From Pieris napi (taxonomy: Eukaryota; Arthropoda; Insecta; Lepidoptera; Pieridae): a stretch of 64,000 nt of DNA. The stretch spans positions 7,839,501 through 7,903,500 of the forward strand of contig NC_062242.1 in NCBI RefSeq assembly GCF_905475465.1, given 5' to 3'. The notes below the pieces were generated by a model that saw only the letters and a program-made list of their open reading frames with translations, searched no databases and was not told the DNA's origin. Position numbers and translations under genes: made by a program. Below are positions 46,188 to 57,064 of the stretch, piece by piece. The stretch's first letter is position 1, and the number at the start of each line of letters is the position of its first letter.

Positions 46188-47896
46188 ATGGCAACAAATA
46201 TAGCAACACTTAACAGCAACACACAGTATGACCAAAACCCTCCAATGATCACGCCAACGGAGCAGGGAAACACCTTGCATAAAAACAAATTAATGATCGC
46301 AACATACAACGTCCGAACCCTCTCATCGTATGACCGTTTGCTCGAGTTTGAAGAGGCTATAAGAAATATTAAATACGATATCATCGGAATATCTGAAATG
46401 AGAAGACATGGAAATAAAATAGAAGAGTACGAAAATTTTATACTGTGCTACATAGGGCAAACCCCTGGCAAACATGGAGTTGGCTTCATTATAAATAAGT
46501 CTCTCAAAAAACACATAATAAGCTTCAATGGCATAACAGAGCGAGTGGCAACACTAAACATAAATATACAGGGACATAAAATATCCATTATACAAGTTTA
46601 TGCACCAACAGAAGCGGCAAGCGACCTTGATATAGAAGAATTTTACACTACAGTTGAGAAAGCCTTGGGCACAGCGCAAAAAACCATAATATTAATGGGT
46701 GACTTCAACGCCAAGCTTGGAACCCCCAAAGCTGACGAATATTTAGTTACTAAAAAACATGGATACGGCGAGAGAAACGAAAGAGGACAAAGACTAGTAA
46801 AGTTTGCGCTCCAACACAAATTAATGATAATAAACACATGTTTTAAAAAAAGACAGAGCAAAAGATGGACCTGGCGATCTCCTAACGGACAATACAGAAA
46901 CGAAATCGATTTTATCTTGTCTAACCAACATAGAATATTCCAAAACATCGAGACGCTCAATCTGAACTACAATTCCGATCATAGAATAGTCAGATCAACA
47001 ATAACACTAAACAAACAAAAAATATCAAGAGCCAAGTTTACAAACAGCCAAAATAGCAAATTAAAGAGCGAAGAGGAAATAAGTAAGTTCAATGAAAACC
47101 TAATATCACAGCTATCTACAACTAGCTGCGAAAACACCACGGTACAATACTGCTACGACATGATAGAAAAGGCTATCACTTTTAGCTTGAAACAAGCTCG
47201 CCCAAAGAGAGAAGAAAATAAACAACATAAAATACTATCGGCAAGTACAGTAAGGCTACTAAAAAGAAGGAAGGAACTACAGAAAACTAAAAACAAATCA
47301 CGAAGTCAGAAAAATGAATTGTCCGCAATATACAAAGTAGTAAATAAGTATATAAAAGCAGACTACAAAAGATATAGGAAAGACACAATAAAAGAACATC
47401 TACAAAGAAATGGAAGTACAAAGAAGGCCTATAAGAAGCTCAAAACTAATACATCATGGATAGAAGGACTGAGGAAAAAAGATACAGAAATGTACACTAG
47501 AGGCGACATCATATCTACCGCAACAGAATTTTATAGACATCTTTACAGAAACAGAGACACGAAATCATTTAATCTTGTCACAGAAACAGATGCTACACCT
47601 AGAAATAACGTTAAACTCATAGACGCAACAGAAATAATTGAAGCAATAAAGAAACTGAAACTAGATAAAAGCCCTGGTTCAGATAATATTACGAACGAAA
47701 CACTAAAAATTGGACACAAAACTCTAGCACTGCCGCTAGCGGAACTGTTTAACAAGATCTTGCAAGAGTCGGAAACACCTTCCCAATGGTCCAAATCCAA
47801 CATCATACTAATTTACAAAAAAGGCGACCCGAAGGATATCGGAAACTACCGACCAATCAGCTTGCTGCCGAGTCTATATAAACTTTTCTCCACAAT
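46188..47896 (+). CDS. Endonuclease and RT start (5' segment of ORF2)
   Basis: The frame is open from 46011. The first ATG is at 46188 (MATNIATLN); a GTG at 46146 is an alternative, and re-initiation or frameshift after ORF1 is possible. The apurinic-like endonuclease set is complete: ATYNVRTL, GISEMRR (Glu), VYAPT, LMGDFNAKLG (Asp/Asn), NEIDFIL, and SDHRIV (His). A Lys-rich linker follows, then KLDKSPGSDNITNE and SNIILIYKKGDPKDIGNYRP / ISLLPSLYKLFSTI, the first RT motifs, where the element sequence breaks. Reading continues for 34 codons into host DNA to a stop at 47999. No internal stop or frameshift occurs in the element part. Confidence 0.92.
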
Positions 47897-47907
47897 ATCC
47901 GATAATA
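47895..47907. repeat. Target-site duplication, right copy
   Basis: ATATCCGATAATA, identical to 43525-43537. The AT at 47895-47896 is shared with the end of the retrotransposon sequence TCCACAAT, consistent with microhomology at the priming site. Confidence 0.9.
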
Positions 47908-49559
47908 TTCAAATAAAATTACAAAGCCATATGACGCTTATGCCCTTCTGTGCTGGTGCCTACTTTTTTATATTGAAAGAATATATAATCAAAGTATAAT
48001 GTACACTATTATCACATAACAAATTTTATAAACCTAATAACATTGTGTTACTATTTGTGATGTTGTGTGTTTAAACAAATTAATAATAATTTATGGATGT
48101 CGACAGCGAAAACATATATAACTAACGGAGCTGTAAATAAATTATAAAACATGTGCACAATTCATCCGGTAAAAGTTTTTAAAGAAAAAAACAAAATCCT
48201 ACTTAAAACGTCACATTCTTTTGTTTCTGTAGTTGGTATCGAAGCTAAAAGCGAAACCAACAATTCGCCACAATAAGTATAAGTAGAAGTGAGTGTTTGT
48301 CGAGGCTTCCGCAAATTGTGGGCATAGCTTATTTACGTTTGGTTTTGCACCTGCCTACTTTCTATATTGAGGCGATTTTCGGCGAAACTTTACCCACTAT
48401 TTAAGTTCAATTTAAGACATTTCATTTCAAGGTTTTGAGGGATAAGTCTACTTTAACACAGAACACTATTTCAACACATCTTAAGTGTACAATATGGTAA
48501 GAATATCTTTGCATAGTTTAAAAAATTTGTTTCCTTTATGTATGCTCTTTTTTTAAACTATGCAAAAGAATTTGATGTAATTTCCATAAATGATAGACAA
48601 ATTGATAATAAAAGTGTATAATTATCATATAATTTAAAACAACATCCTTTCCCGCCATTTATATGCTTTTTTGTTCCACCGCGAACTCGCGCAAAATTTT
48701 GTTGCTTTACTACAGTGAAACTACTCCAACCATAAATTAAGTCTCAATTCGAGGCCTACACAGATAAATTAGAGGGCAGATGCTTCTAAATACGTAGTAT
48801 TTTTTATCTCTGATATATAGTCCATAGATAAATTTTTCACTTTACAGGTACTATTTAATTCGCACAGTGAGTAAAATTGTCTAAAGTAGCGATTTTCGTT
48901 GCGCTAAGGTGATTGTTTACACGCTTGTTCAAAAGGAAATGACTAGTATTTTTGTGTATTATCGCCTATTTGGCCGTGTGAAACTAGCTATTTTCTAAAA
49001 CGAGTTTAAAGAATGTTGTAATGTTTTGTTATGGTTCCGGCTTTTGACGTGTTCAAATTATAAAGTGTTCAATATAAAAAAAAAGTGAATGTAATCTGAA
49101 CAGTTTTTTTTTTAGTTAGAAGTTTTACTTTAGAAACTTCAATCAATATAAAAACCACTATATCAAATAATTTAAATTATATAATACTTGTTATATTTCT
49201 GAACTGCCTGTAGGAAAATGTTATTTTTCATTTATTAATTATCTTAGCTTACTTTGAACATAGAATCAATTATAAACATCTATAGGAATTATATTATCTT
49301 TGAGCAAATGAGCAATTGATTTATCAGATTAACCTAATCATAAAAATCATTTCGAACATCTAAAATGTATATGTCTAATGTACGTAGTTTAATTACTAAT
49401 AGCTGCCTGTACTGGTTCGCACGGCTGGAGTTTTTTTTCTATTGAATGTCTGTCCTATATTATTCCTCAGAATAATATAGGATTCTAAGGATTCTTAGGT
49501 GAAAGAATTTGCTTTTCTGATTTTAAAATCGATCCAGCCTTGAATTTGGCATTATGAAA
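47908..49559. other. Non-coding stretch
   Basis: A 12-bp inverted repeat with a 6-nt loop lies at 49453-49482 (TCCTATATTATT, loop CCTCAG). No gene recognised. Confidence 0.45.
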
Positions 49560-49689
49560 AGGTACTTGTAGTTTTTTGTTTATCAGAATGCCTAATCATA
49601 AAATTACTGCTTCACGACTGATTTGAGAGCGACCGCCGATGCGAAAACCGCTGTGTGAGTTCGAAAAGTGAGTTACAGAATCGCAGGGC
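49560..49689 (-). mobile_element. Foldback MITE (GCCCTGCGATTC family), one arm only
   Basis: Minus strand: GCCCTGCGATTCTGTAACTC, ACTTTTCGAACTCACACAGC, GGTTTTCGCATCGGCGGTCG, CTCTCAAATCAGTCGTGAAG, then an AACAAAAAACTACAAGTACC end where the other arm should begin. It shares interior sequence with the 50.7 kb copy in opposite orientation. Confidence 0.8.
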
Positions 49690-50281
49690 AGTACTTTTTA
49701 GGTTTAGTCTCTTCAAGCATACAAAAATATAAATATCTTCCAATATTAATATATATGTAAGTGAACTTGTCTCCTATATTTTTATTAAGACACAAACAGC
49801 GCATCATTCTTACGTTTAACACTCTTCACACAATTTAAACGGAACTCTTTTACAATATACATAATAAACTTAATTTAACATTACAATCGAATATACAGTA
49901 TTAACACATTTTAATTTCTTAACCTACATAGAAATAATAAAAATTAAAACAAATGTAAAAAGTATAAGTTAAGTATTTAACATTAAGTTTTATTTTTCTA
50001 AAAGACCACTGAATAAAGCTTTGCTTAGTTTATGCCACAACACAAAGCGTAAATACACAGGCATTTTAAAAAAAGCCTGTTTTAATTTCCTGTAGCAGTC
50101 TACCGGACGTGTGTTTTCTAGACCAGTCGCTTAGATTCTCACCTGAAACCTTAAATAAACTGCAGTATACGTACATGTATAATTTTAATCATAGAGAGTA
50201 AATTTGATAAAATTTTTTTACTTGTGTTAAAAATATAAGAGAGTGAAAAAATCCATATTTTTTTAAAATCTCATTTTACCA

Positions 50282-50452
50282 GCCCTGCGATTCTGTAACT
50301 CACTTTTCGAACTCACACAGCGGTTTTCACAGCGGCGGTCGCGCTCAAATCAGTCGTAAAGCAGTAATTTTATGATTTGGGACTTATAAGGAGGGAGCTT
50401 GTAGTTTATTGCGTATTGTTTGTTCGAAAAGTGAGTTACAGAATCGCAGGGC
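50282..50452. mobile_element. Foldback MITE (GCCCTGCGATTC family)
   Basis: Bases 50282-50312 and 50422-50452 are perfect 31-bp inverted repeats starting GCCCTGCGATTCTGTAACTC. The interior has GCGGCGGTCGCGCTCAAATC. The right arm is shorter than the left; it lacks the ACTCACACAGCGGTTTTC continuation. Confidence 0.85.
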
Positions 50453-50735
50453 AGATCTTTGTCCATGCCGTCTGCATTCCCATAATCTACACAATATCTT
50501 AAATATTAACAAATAAACCTCTGTTATATTTTAACTTTCATACGGTAGCATTATTTTGTTACCAGTTTTGTGACTTATTTGTAGGAAAATAGAAAAAAAG
50601 AGGTCCTCAATAAAGTAAGCTATATGGATAAAATATTGAAATGTGCACATAGACTGATACTAAATGTTCTGAAAGCTAGACAAACAGACCAGTAACTAAT
50701 GAACAAGAGTAGATAGTGCCGGTGACCCCAGAGCT

Positions 50736-50894
50736 GCCCTGCGATTCTGTAACTCACTTTTCGAACTCACACAGCGGTTTTCACAGCGGCGGTCGCGCTC
50801 AAATCAGTCATTTTACGATTTGGCATTCTGATAAACAATAAACTACAACTACTAAACCGCTGTGTGAGTTCGAAAAGTTACAGAATCGCAAGGC
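50736..50894. mobile_element. Foldback MITE (GCCCTGCGATTC family)
   Basis: Left arm 50736-50780 and right arm 50854-50894 match as inverted repeats over 45/41 bases, the right arm lacking 4 bases (TGAG). The interior is close to the 49.6 kb copy (ATTTGGCATTCTGATAAACA). It is the third member within 1.35 kb. Confidence 0.85.
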
Positions 50895-51328
50895 TGATGC
50901 TGTCTTCGCTCAACGAATAAGTAACGCAATACAGCGAGGAAATGCTGCACTAATAAATTATTTTGTTTTCTATTTATATTTTTTAGTTATAATTACGTAC
51001 GTTAACCATTAAAATATTAACAAAGCTATATTATATATGTTTCGAAACATATCGCCAACGCTATCTAAACACAATGGCGATTTGTAATTTTGCTATAATG
51101 GAAGTATCGCACTTGGCATTGTTAGGCCTCCAGCCAGATGTTATGTGTCGGCCACAATGTTCATACTACATACAGACGACACAATTCTGCCTATAATTAA
51201 TACATTTGTTTCACTCAAATTGTCAGATACTTACTTGGCCTTCTTTATAAAAACTCGGTTTTATTACACCGTGCTTTATCCTCGCACTCAAGTTTTTTCT
51301 GCATTAGTAGTTTTTAAAATATATTATA

Positions 51329-51549
51329 CTAGTGGACCCGACAGACGTTGTCCTGCATGATATTTCAAGCAATTAGTAAAGCAAAGTATGAAAGTACCGA
51401 CTGCAGCGCCATCTGGCGGGCTGATTTGTGAATCTAAACCATTCCCAGATCCCCTTGAACACACACAAAAAATTTCATCAAAATCGGTCCAGTCGTTTGA
51501 GAGAAGTTCAGTGACATACACACTCACAGAAGAATTATACATATAAAGA
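51329..51549 (-). mobile_element. Helitron-like non-autonomous element
   Basis: Minus strand starts A|TCTTTATATGTATAATTCTT and ends GACGTCTGTCGGGTCCACTAG|T-type. The body has CAAACGACTGGACCGATTTT then GATGAAATTTTTTGTGTGTG and TTCAAGGGGATCTGGGAATG, a combination I know from lepidopteran Helitrons. About 221 bp, non-coding; an 84-codon frame across it is fortuitous. Confidence 0.8.
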
Positions 51550-51599
51550 TATGACGGAGTTAGTAGTGGCAAGAACAAGGAATGACGTCATCTGACGCT

Positions 51600-51950
51600 G
51601 ACTCAATTTAGGTTGTTCGCATCAGCCATTTAATTTCGACATTAGAGTCTACTTTTAAAGGCTTCTGCTTGGTGCGACCGCTCAATCGAACTGTGAGCAA
51701 TTCATTGTTCATGTTTATCCGCTCCTCTACTGGGGCGGACTTCGGCCAGTTCGGGCAGAGCCCCCGCTGGCGATGTGATTGTTCACGGCCTGCTGATGCA
51801 GGAACGGCACCGGGCGTAAAGCCCTTGGTGTGGTGGAGACATGGACTCGACTTGTCTCAATCATTGTCTTGGTTCAAACGTTGTAAACCGTGTAAATTTA
51901 TTAATATTGGCAAATCAAATAAAGCACTCAACGGTTTTGAACTAATATGA
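51600..51950 (+). repeat. GC-richer block ending in AATAAAG, possible LTR or retroposon relic
   Basis: GACTTCGGCCAGTTCGGGCA, GAGCCCCCGCTGGCGATGTG, AAAGCCCTTGGTGTGGTGGA and CAAATCAAATAAAGCACTCA. The base composition is unlike its surroundings and there is a polyadenylation-like AATAAA near the right end. No coding domain is visible; the 93-codon frame does not resemble a known protein. It could be a solo LTR or a retroposon end. Confidence 0.3.
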
Positions 51951-52704
51951 CTTTGATGTTATTAGATTATAATAACAATGGCAGCTAATACCAGCGCCAT
52001 TGCTCCAACATATATGTATATTTACTATATATCTGATGCCTCTTCAATCATTGTAATACCTCGATAAGTCGAAAACTTCAAACTGTGTTCCCTACCCTTG
52101 AAAACCCAAAACCTCCATTACTCGAAAACTAAATTCGTACGTTTTGGTACTTACACTCACTATAACTCGAAAAAAATTATTGGATATGTAATTCGAACAG
52201 CAATTATTTATTTTACAACCTTTGCAATTCGAAACTTAAATATATATCAATATTTAAAAAAAAATCCATTTTAAGGATTTGTCGACAATAAGCCACCATT
52301 ATATTATCTTTGAAAAGAATAAATCTTACTTGTAGAAGACAAGTTGAATCAAAATCCACCTAACTAAAAATCTTTCATAAGATGAAACCATTATAACTGG
52401 ATTTTTTGGCGTCTTCTTTGATGTTCAAGTTATAGAGGTCCTTCTTACTGTATTTAATGAAAGAATATGTACTGGCAGTTCTAATAATAGTTCGTGTATG
52501 TTAGCCGTAAGTTTAAAAATTGGAAATTAAATGTTAGTAGAGACGGTTTAGGACAAAAGTCTTACATCATTTTTATTATTTTTGTTTTTCAAAAAATATG
52601 TATAAAAGCCAAAATATAGTACATATATGATATACACAATATTATGTACACTTAGAGCCGTTTGTTAAGAACTAACAAGAAAACATTTAAAATATGTATT
52701 TTTT

Positions 52705-53100
52705 TATATCCTTACGCCTATTTCCCGAAGGGGTAGACAGAGACCATGGATCTCAACTTACTACGGTCCTGATATACCTCTCTCCTTTTATGCACTTTTA
52801 TGACATTCACTATGCCTACTCGTCGGTTAAGAGTACTTTTAAATTGTCACTTCTCATCGTACGTCATGGATTTGGTCCAGTTATGTACGGCAAGGTAAAC
52901 TCCGATCGGCTGCGTGCAGCGAGTAGAGACTGCGTCTCCTCGCTGCAGCCCCCATCAAGGGCTATACAGCCCGCCCCCGTACCACCTTGTATTAGCAGGG
53001 CGCGAACAAATACACCACCCGAAGAGGGCATATGCCCTGAACGGGTCTAACACCCCCCACGCGAAGAAGGGTGCAGCAAGTACCACGACTGGACAAGGTA
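52705..53100 (+). repeat. Probable lepidopteran dispersed repeat with GC-rich end
   Basis: Begins TCCTTACGCCTATTTCCCGA, AGGGGTAGACAGAGACCATG and ACTACGGTCCTGATATACCT, a phrase I recognise as widely dispersed in moth genomes. The right part (52920-53080) is GC-rich: CTCGCTGCAGCCCCCATCAA, GGGCTATACAGCCCGCCCCC. Two overlapping 118-codon frames arise from the composition and have no domain. Its class is unknown to me. Confidence 0.45.
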
Positions 53101-53779
53101 AACTCAACCCGACTTCATCATTCAGGGTTGCCTTGTATATCCTACTTGTTCACCGCTTCTCATTCATCCGTTCTACATTAAAAATATTTACTAAAGTAAA
53201 ATCGAAACCTGAACATGGTCTTTCGGATTTCGTATCTAAGTGGCACCTTTCATCAATAATTTTAACTTAATTTACATTAGACATCATTGAATGGATGGAC
53301 GTAAATAATTTACATTCTAATAAGCCGTGAGTCAGTAACAAGAATAAAGAAGGGGGAGGCGGGGGCAATTAAGACCACAATTAGAGGACAGTGTGTTGCA
53401 GATTACGGCCACAAGTCCGCAACCCCGGTCCCCTCGTTGTCTGCCAACTATTAAGACGTTTCAACTCTTTATGGCTTTGTGAGACATCACTTGCATTTTA
53501 GCAGATGCTTTTAATTATCTACATATAAAAAATATTTATTCTCGCTTTAGAAATCTGTAATACGTAAGCTACTTTTACTTAGGTTTCAATCCTGTATCAT
53601 ATAAAAGCAATATTTTGGTCAGGTTTATTAAGACTTTATATGTTATTATATATAGGGATAAAATGTTTAAAAAATAATTTTAAAAAACTTAAATAATTTA
53701 AAAATTCTTCCTTTGTATTAAATATATATTGTGATGAACAATGAATCTTAGGTCTTAGAACTTAGAATTTATTATAAAT

Positions 53780-53936
53780 ACATATATTCTTTGTATTTTT
53801 TGTATTTGTATAGGTGAAATTGTGCTTTGTGTATGTTTAAATGTGTATTCCGTTTTGGCTATTGTGTACAGTGTAATTGTTTGAATATAGTTTAATAAGT
53901 AGCTGTAGGAATACCGTTGATCAAATAAATAAATAA
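53780..53936 (+). repeat. Non-LTR 3' tail (tail family C)
   Basis: GTGTAATTGTTTGAATATAG, TTTAATAAGTAGCTGTAGGA and a TCAAATAAATAAATAAAA tail. Sister of 41128-41280. Confidence 0.55.
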
Positions 53937-55134
53937 AATGAGCACGGCTAGTCTACGTAGTAGTCAAGTGGTTTATTTTCAATACAGAGATGAATGACTA
54001 TGCACATATTTAGTTCTATGTTCACAATTAATACTTGTTCCTACATCGAAGGAAGGGATCGTGAGATTCGAGCATGTCCTACATACAAATTGAGATGTGA
54101 AAGGAAGGCTGACTTTTTTGCCGTTAAAGAAGAATAGGCAAGGAAACAGACAGATAAATTGATCTGTCCCATGATTCATTACTTCATACACTTAGGTTGT
54201 GATATCTTTCGTACTTAAACGGTTGCCATATTTATTTATATAAACTTGCCAATGTACACTGATACATTGGTACAAGAGCAGTAAAATACAATTTTTCTAA
54301 TAAGCATTTCGTGTATGTTCTGTTATAGGCAAACATAACATACACGAAGAGATAATAAAAATAGATACAACTATACAAAATAAACGAAAATTGATTTAAA
54401 GTGTGAGGGGAGCAACTATGGATATCCAGACCCAGCTCATTTATCAGAATGCTTTGGCCAAAACGCGTTCTCCGGAAAGGAGGGACAAGTCGAGTGATGG
54501 GATGCCGCTGTATCTAAATTAACTAATTAGTTAAATAATTAGTTTTTTTATCATTCACACTTGCCTTGGGATTTGTTTCAAAAACCATACACAAATAACA
54601 ACTCAAAACGTAAAGATACACACAATACATATCTATTGTTGTTTTAAGTTTGCTATTGCATTATAATTAAGTCACTGTAAAAATAGAAAATTAAAAAATA
54701 TATAAAACCAGAGAGTATTATTATTTACCATAAAATAACAAAGTTCAAATACATTGTAGTATACATGTTCAGAAAGTACTATAAAAATTGAACTACTCGT
54801 AGCATGCATGTTTCTTACAGTTTAAAACAAATGCGATACTGAGTTTTCCAAACTACTTTTCTCAACGCCCACATAAAAGTACATCTTCGATATTTACATT
54901 TACCGCATCGGGATTTCAGTTACCTAAATTGAAGGAAACCACTAAAATATATTAACATTTTCAAAACCGCTGCCGATCTACTTTGCTGTATTGAAGCGAT
55001 TCTTTGTAGAAATGGTGCCAAGATATTTTTCAATTTATATTTTTAGTATCCCTCGATATAATTATTATATTGCATTCACATTGTTAGTAGCAATTACTAC
55101 TTGAAATTATTACATTAAGTAACTCATATAGTTA
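53937..55134. other. Non-coding stretch
   Basis: Holds a partial inverted repeat at about 54306-54346 (TTCGTGTATGTT / AACATACACGAA, 17-nt spacer). No gene recognised; the 70-codon minus frame at 53979-54191 has no known domain. Confidence 0.45.
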
Positions 55135-55497
55135 TCTTAATATATAAATTTCGTGTCACGTTGTTTGTCCGCGATGGACTCCTAAACTACCGAACCGATA
55201 TCAATCAAATTTGCACACCGTGGATAGTTTGATTCAACTTAAAAGATAGGATAGCTTACATCTCAATTTATACCCGCAATAATATTTTATTGCAAAATAT
55301 TTGTTTATTATTTGATACAATTCTAACAGATGGCGCTGTGTTGAATGTTTCACATAAGCTACAATTTAATGGCATAACCACCAAAAAAGCATGGTGATCC
55401 CCATGACTTTTGTTCTCCTGCCGTTTCCTTTGAATAGTTTGCTACTATGTAATATAACAAAAACCTTAGCCACAGCAAAGCTTGGCCGGTCTGCTAG
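55135..55497 (+). mobile_element. Helitron-like non-autonomous element, chimeric
   Basis: Starts A|TCTTAATATATAAATTTCGT with ACTACCGAACCGATATCAAT, and ends CTTGGCCGGTCTGCTAG|T. From CACATAAGCTACAATTTAAT onward it matches the 3' halves of 17994-18560 and 62867-63316, while its 5' half is unrelated to theirs. It has the 42-bp TTCTCCTGCCGTTTCCTTTG segment present at 63.2 kb and missing at 18.5 kb. Confidence 0.8.
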
Positions 55498-56696
55498 TAT
55501 GTATATATATATTAAGTTATTAGTATTATTTTTAAAGTACGTTGTAATCCTGTCTTTTATTTATCTGCTAAATATTACAAAATAAATCCATAGTTATAAA
55601 ATTTTCTACAACAATTACCAACTATCACACAATCACTATGTTATATCCTCATGCTTATTAGTAATTCCTATTACTTTAAGTTTAAAATGTCCTAGTCTCC
55701 TATATTATACAAGTGTAGTCAAACAAAATCATATTTAGCCAAGACTATCCAAGTTTATGTCCAACTATGAAAACTTAAAGCACACATTTGAATTAGAGAT
55801 GTACTAGTTGGACTGATTCTCGCCGTAATGTAAACCTCGGTTGTTTTACTGCGGGCCTTGTCATATAACTTACGAGTTACGTCTCTATTCATGTACATGC
55901 TTTACATCTTTATTAGGTTCAACTTGATACATACGGGTGGAGGGATGGAATGTTGTTCTAGCAAATACATTTTAAGCGTATTATTAAAAAATATTCAATT
56001 AATGCGCCACAATTTTTGATATTAACCAAAGATCTCCAGCCTTCTGTTACTTATATACGATTTGCCGGTATTAGGTGCGCTTTGCTTTGCTGTATGAAAA
56101 TGTTTTAATTCCGCGACAGTGGAAAAAAATGTATTGGTGTTTAGCGAGGGCTCAAACGCACCACTTGAGGGTTGAGAGTGGCTGGAATAAAACTATAAGC
56201 ACTTGAGTTACTTATTTGTAGATTCATCTCTTGCGTAATAAAACAAAATGATTCGAAATCATAACAGAAACTAGTGCTAGAACTTAATTTCCGGAAAATA
56301 TAAATCATTCTCAACCAGCTTGAACTCAATAGTTCACGTAGAGGGATGACGTAGCAGTGCTACGGTTTTGTCACGGTAAGCTACGAATTATGGTTCTACG
56401 GTATTACTGCGTACCGATACAGACCACAGCATCGTTCATTGGCTTATCAGTCGCGCTACAGAGCCAGTTATTATAAATTAAAGTCAGCTCAGACATTTAC
56501 ATCTAATAACAGGCATTGTATAATATAAAACAACTATTTGTTTTTAACAACAATCAACTTAAAGCACATCAAAAATTTTACTAATAATAGGATATTTCCT
56601 ATTCTTGTTGCATCACATTTGCGTATATTATTAAAACACACGCACAGATTACAATATCTGTGTCTGTCATCTGATATGACATGAGATTTTTTTTTT
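55498..56696. other. Non-coding stretch
   Basis: No gene recognised. GC rises slightly at 56340-56460 without an identifiable feature. Confidence 0.4.
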
Positions 56697-56792
56697 GGAA
56701 CGAAGTTCCTTATCGCGCGTTGTGAAAGGGGGCTAGACGGAAAAAAATCTTACGAAAAGTTGTCACGACACTTTTTTGCTATTTGCTATTGT

Positions 56793-56885
56793 AATACACC
56801 GGTTCTCGATCACCGACGTTAAGCAACGTCGGGCGAGGTAAGTACTTGGATGGGTGACCGCCTGAGAACACCTCGTGATGTTGGC
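56793..56885 (+). pseudogene. 5S rRNA pseudogene, 5' truncated with 4-nt deletion
   Basis: ACACCGGTTCTCGATCACCG has lost four bases (TCCG) relative to the usual TCTCGTCCGATCACCG. The rest (TTAAGCAACGTCGGGCGAGG, TGGATGGGTGACCGCCTGAG, GTGATGTTGGC) is retained, followed by an 8-T pol III terminator. The first ~25 nt are missing, as in the 14 kb copy. Confidence 0.8.
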
Positions 56886-57064
56886 TTTTTTTTGTAGGGA
56901 TAAGAAATGAAAATTATTTTTGGAATCACTTAACTAAATTATTCTTGTTGGAACGAAGTTATCGAGCGTTGCGAAAGGGGGCTAGACGGAATAAATTAAG
57001 ACCAAAAGTTGTAACGATACTTTTTGCTATAGTTGTTATATTTTACATTTTCGATTTAGCTATC

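Larger units (their letters stand above)
43538..47894. mobile_element. Near full-length non-LTR retrotransposon with 5' inversion (twin priming)
   Basis: Two head-to-head parts. The 3' part (RT core, C-terminus, 3'UTR, TTTATTTATTTATTTTAT tail) lies on the minus strand from 44897 to 43538. The 5' part (5'UTR, ORF1, endonuclease, start of RT) lies on the plus strand from 44898 to about 47894. Both parts break within the same 8 bases TCCACAAT (plus at 47889-47896; minus at 44897-44890), so together they account for an element of about 4.35 kb with little or no loss. The copy is flanked by a 13-bp duplication. The endonuclease and RT motifs suggest an RTE-like clade, but ORF1 is more like those of L1/Jockey-type elements, so the clade is left open. 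Confidence 0.92.

Noticed and set aside
46083..46960. Minus-strand frames of 63-105 codons
   Set aside because: They are antisense shadows of retrotransposon ORF2.
51145..51360. 71-codon plus-strand frame as an exon
   Set aside because: The end runs into the Helitron 3' terminus and there is no domain or conserved-looking composition.
53979..54191. 70-codon minus-strand frame with Cys pairs (CEHR, CRTC)
   Set aside because: The spacing does not fit a zinc finger and nothing else supports it.
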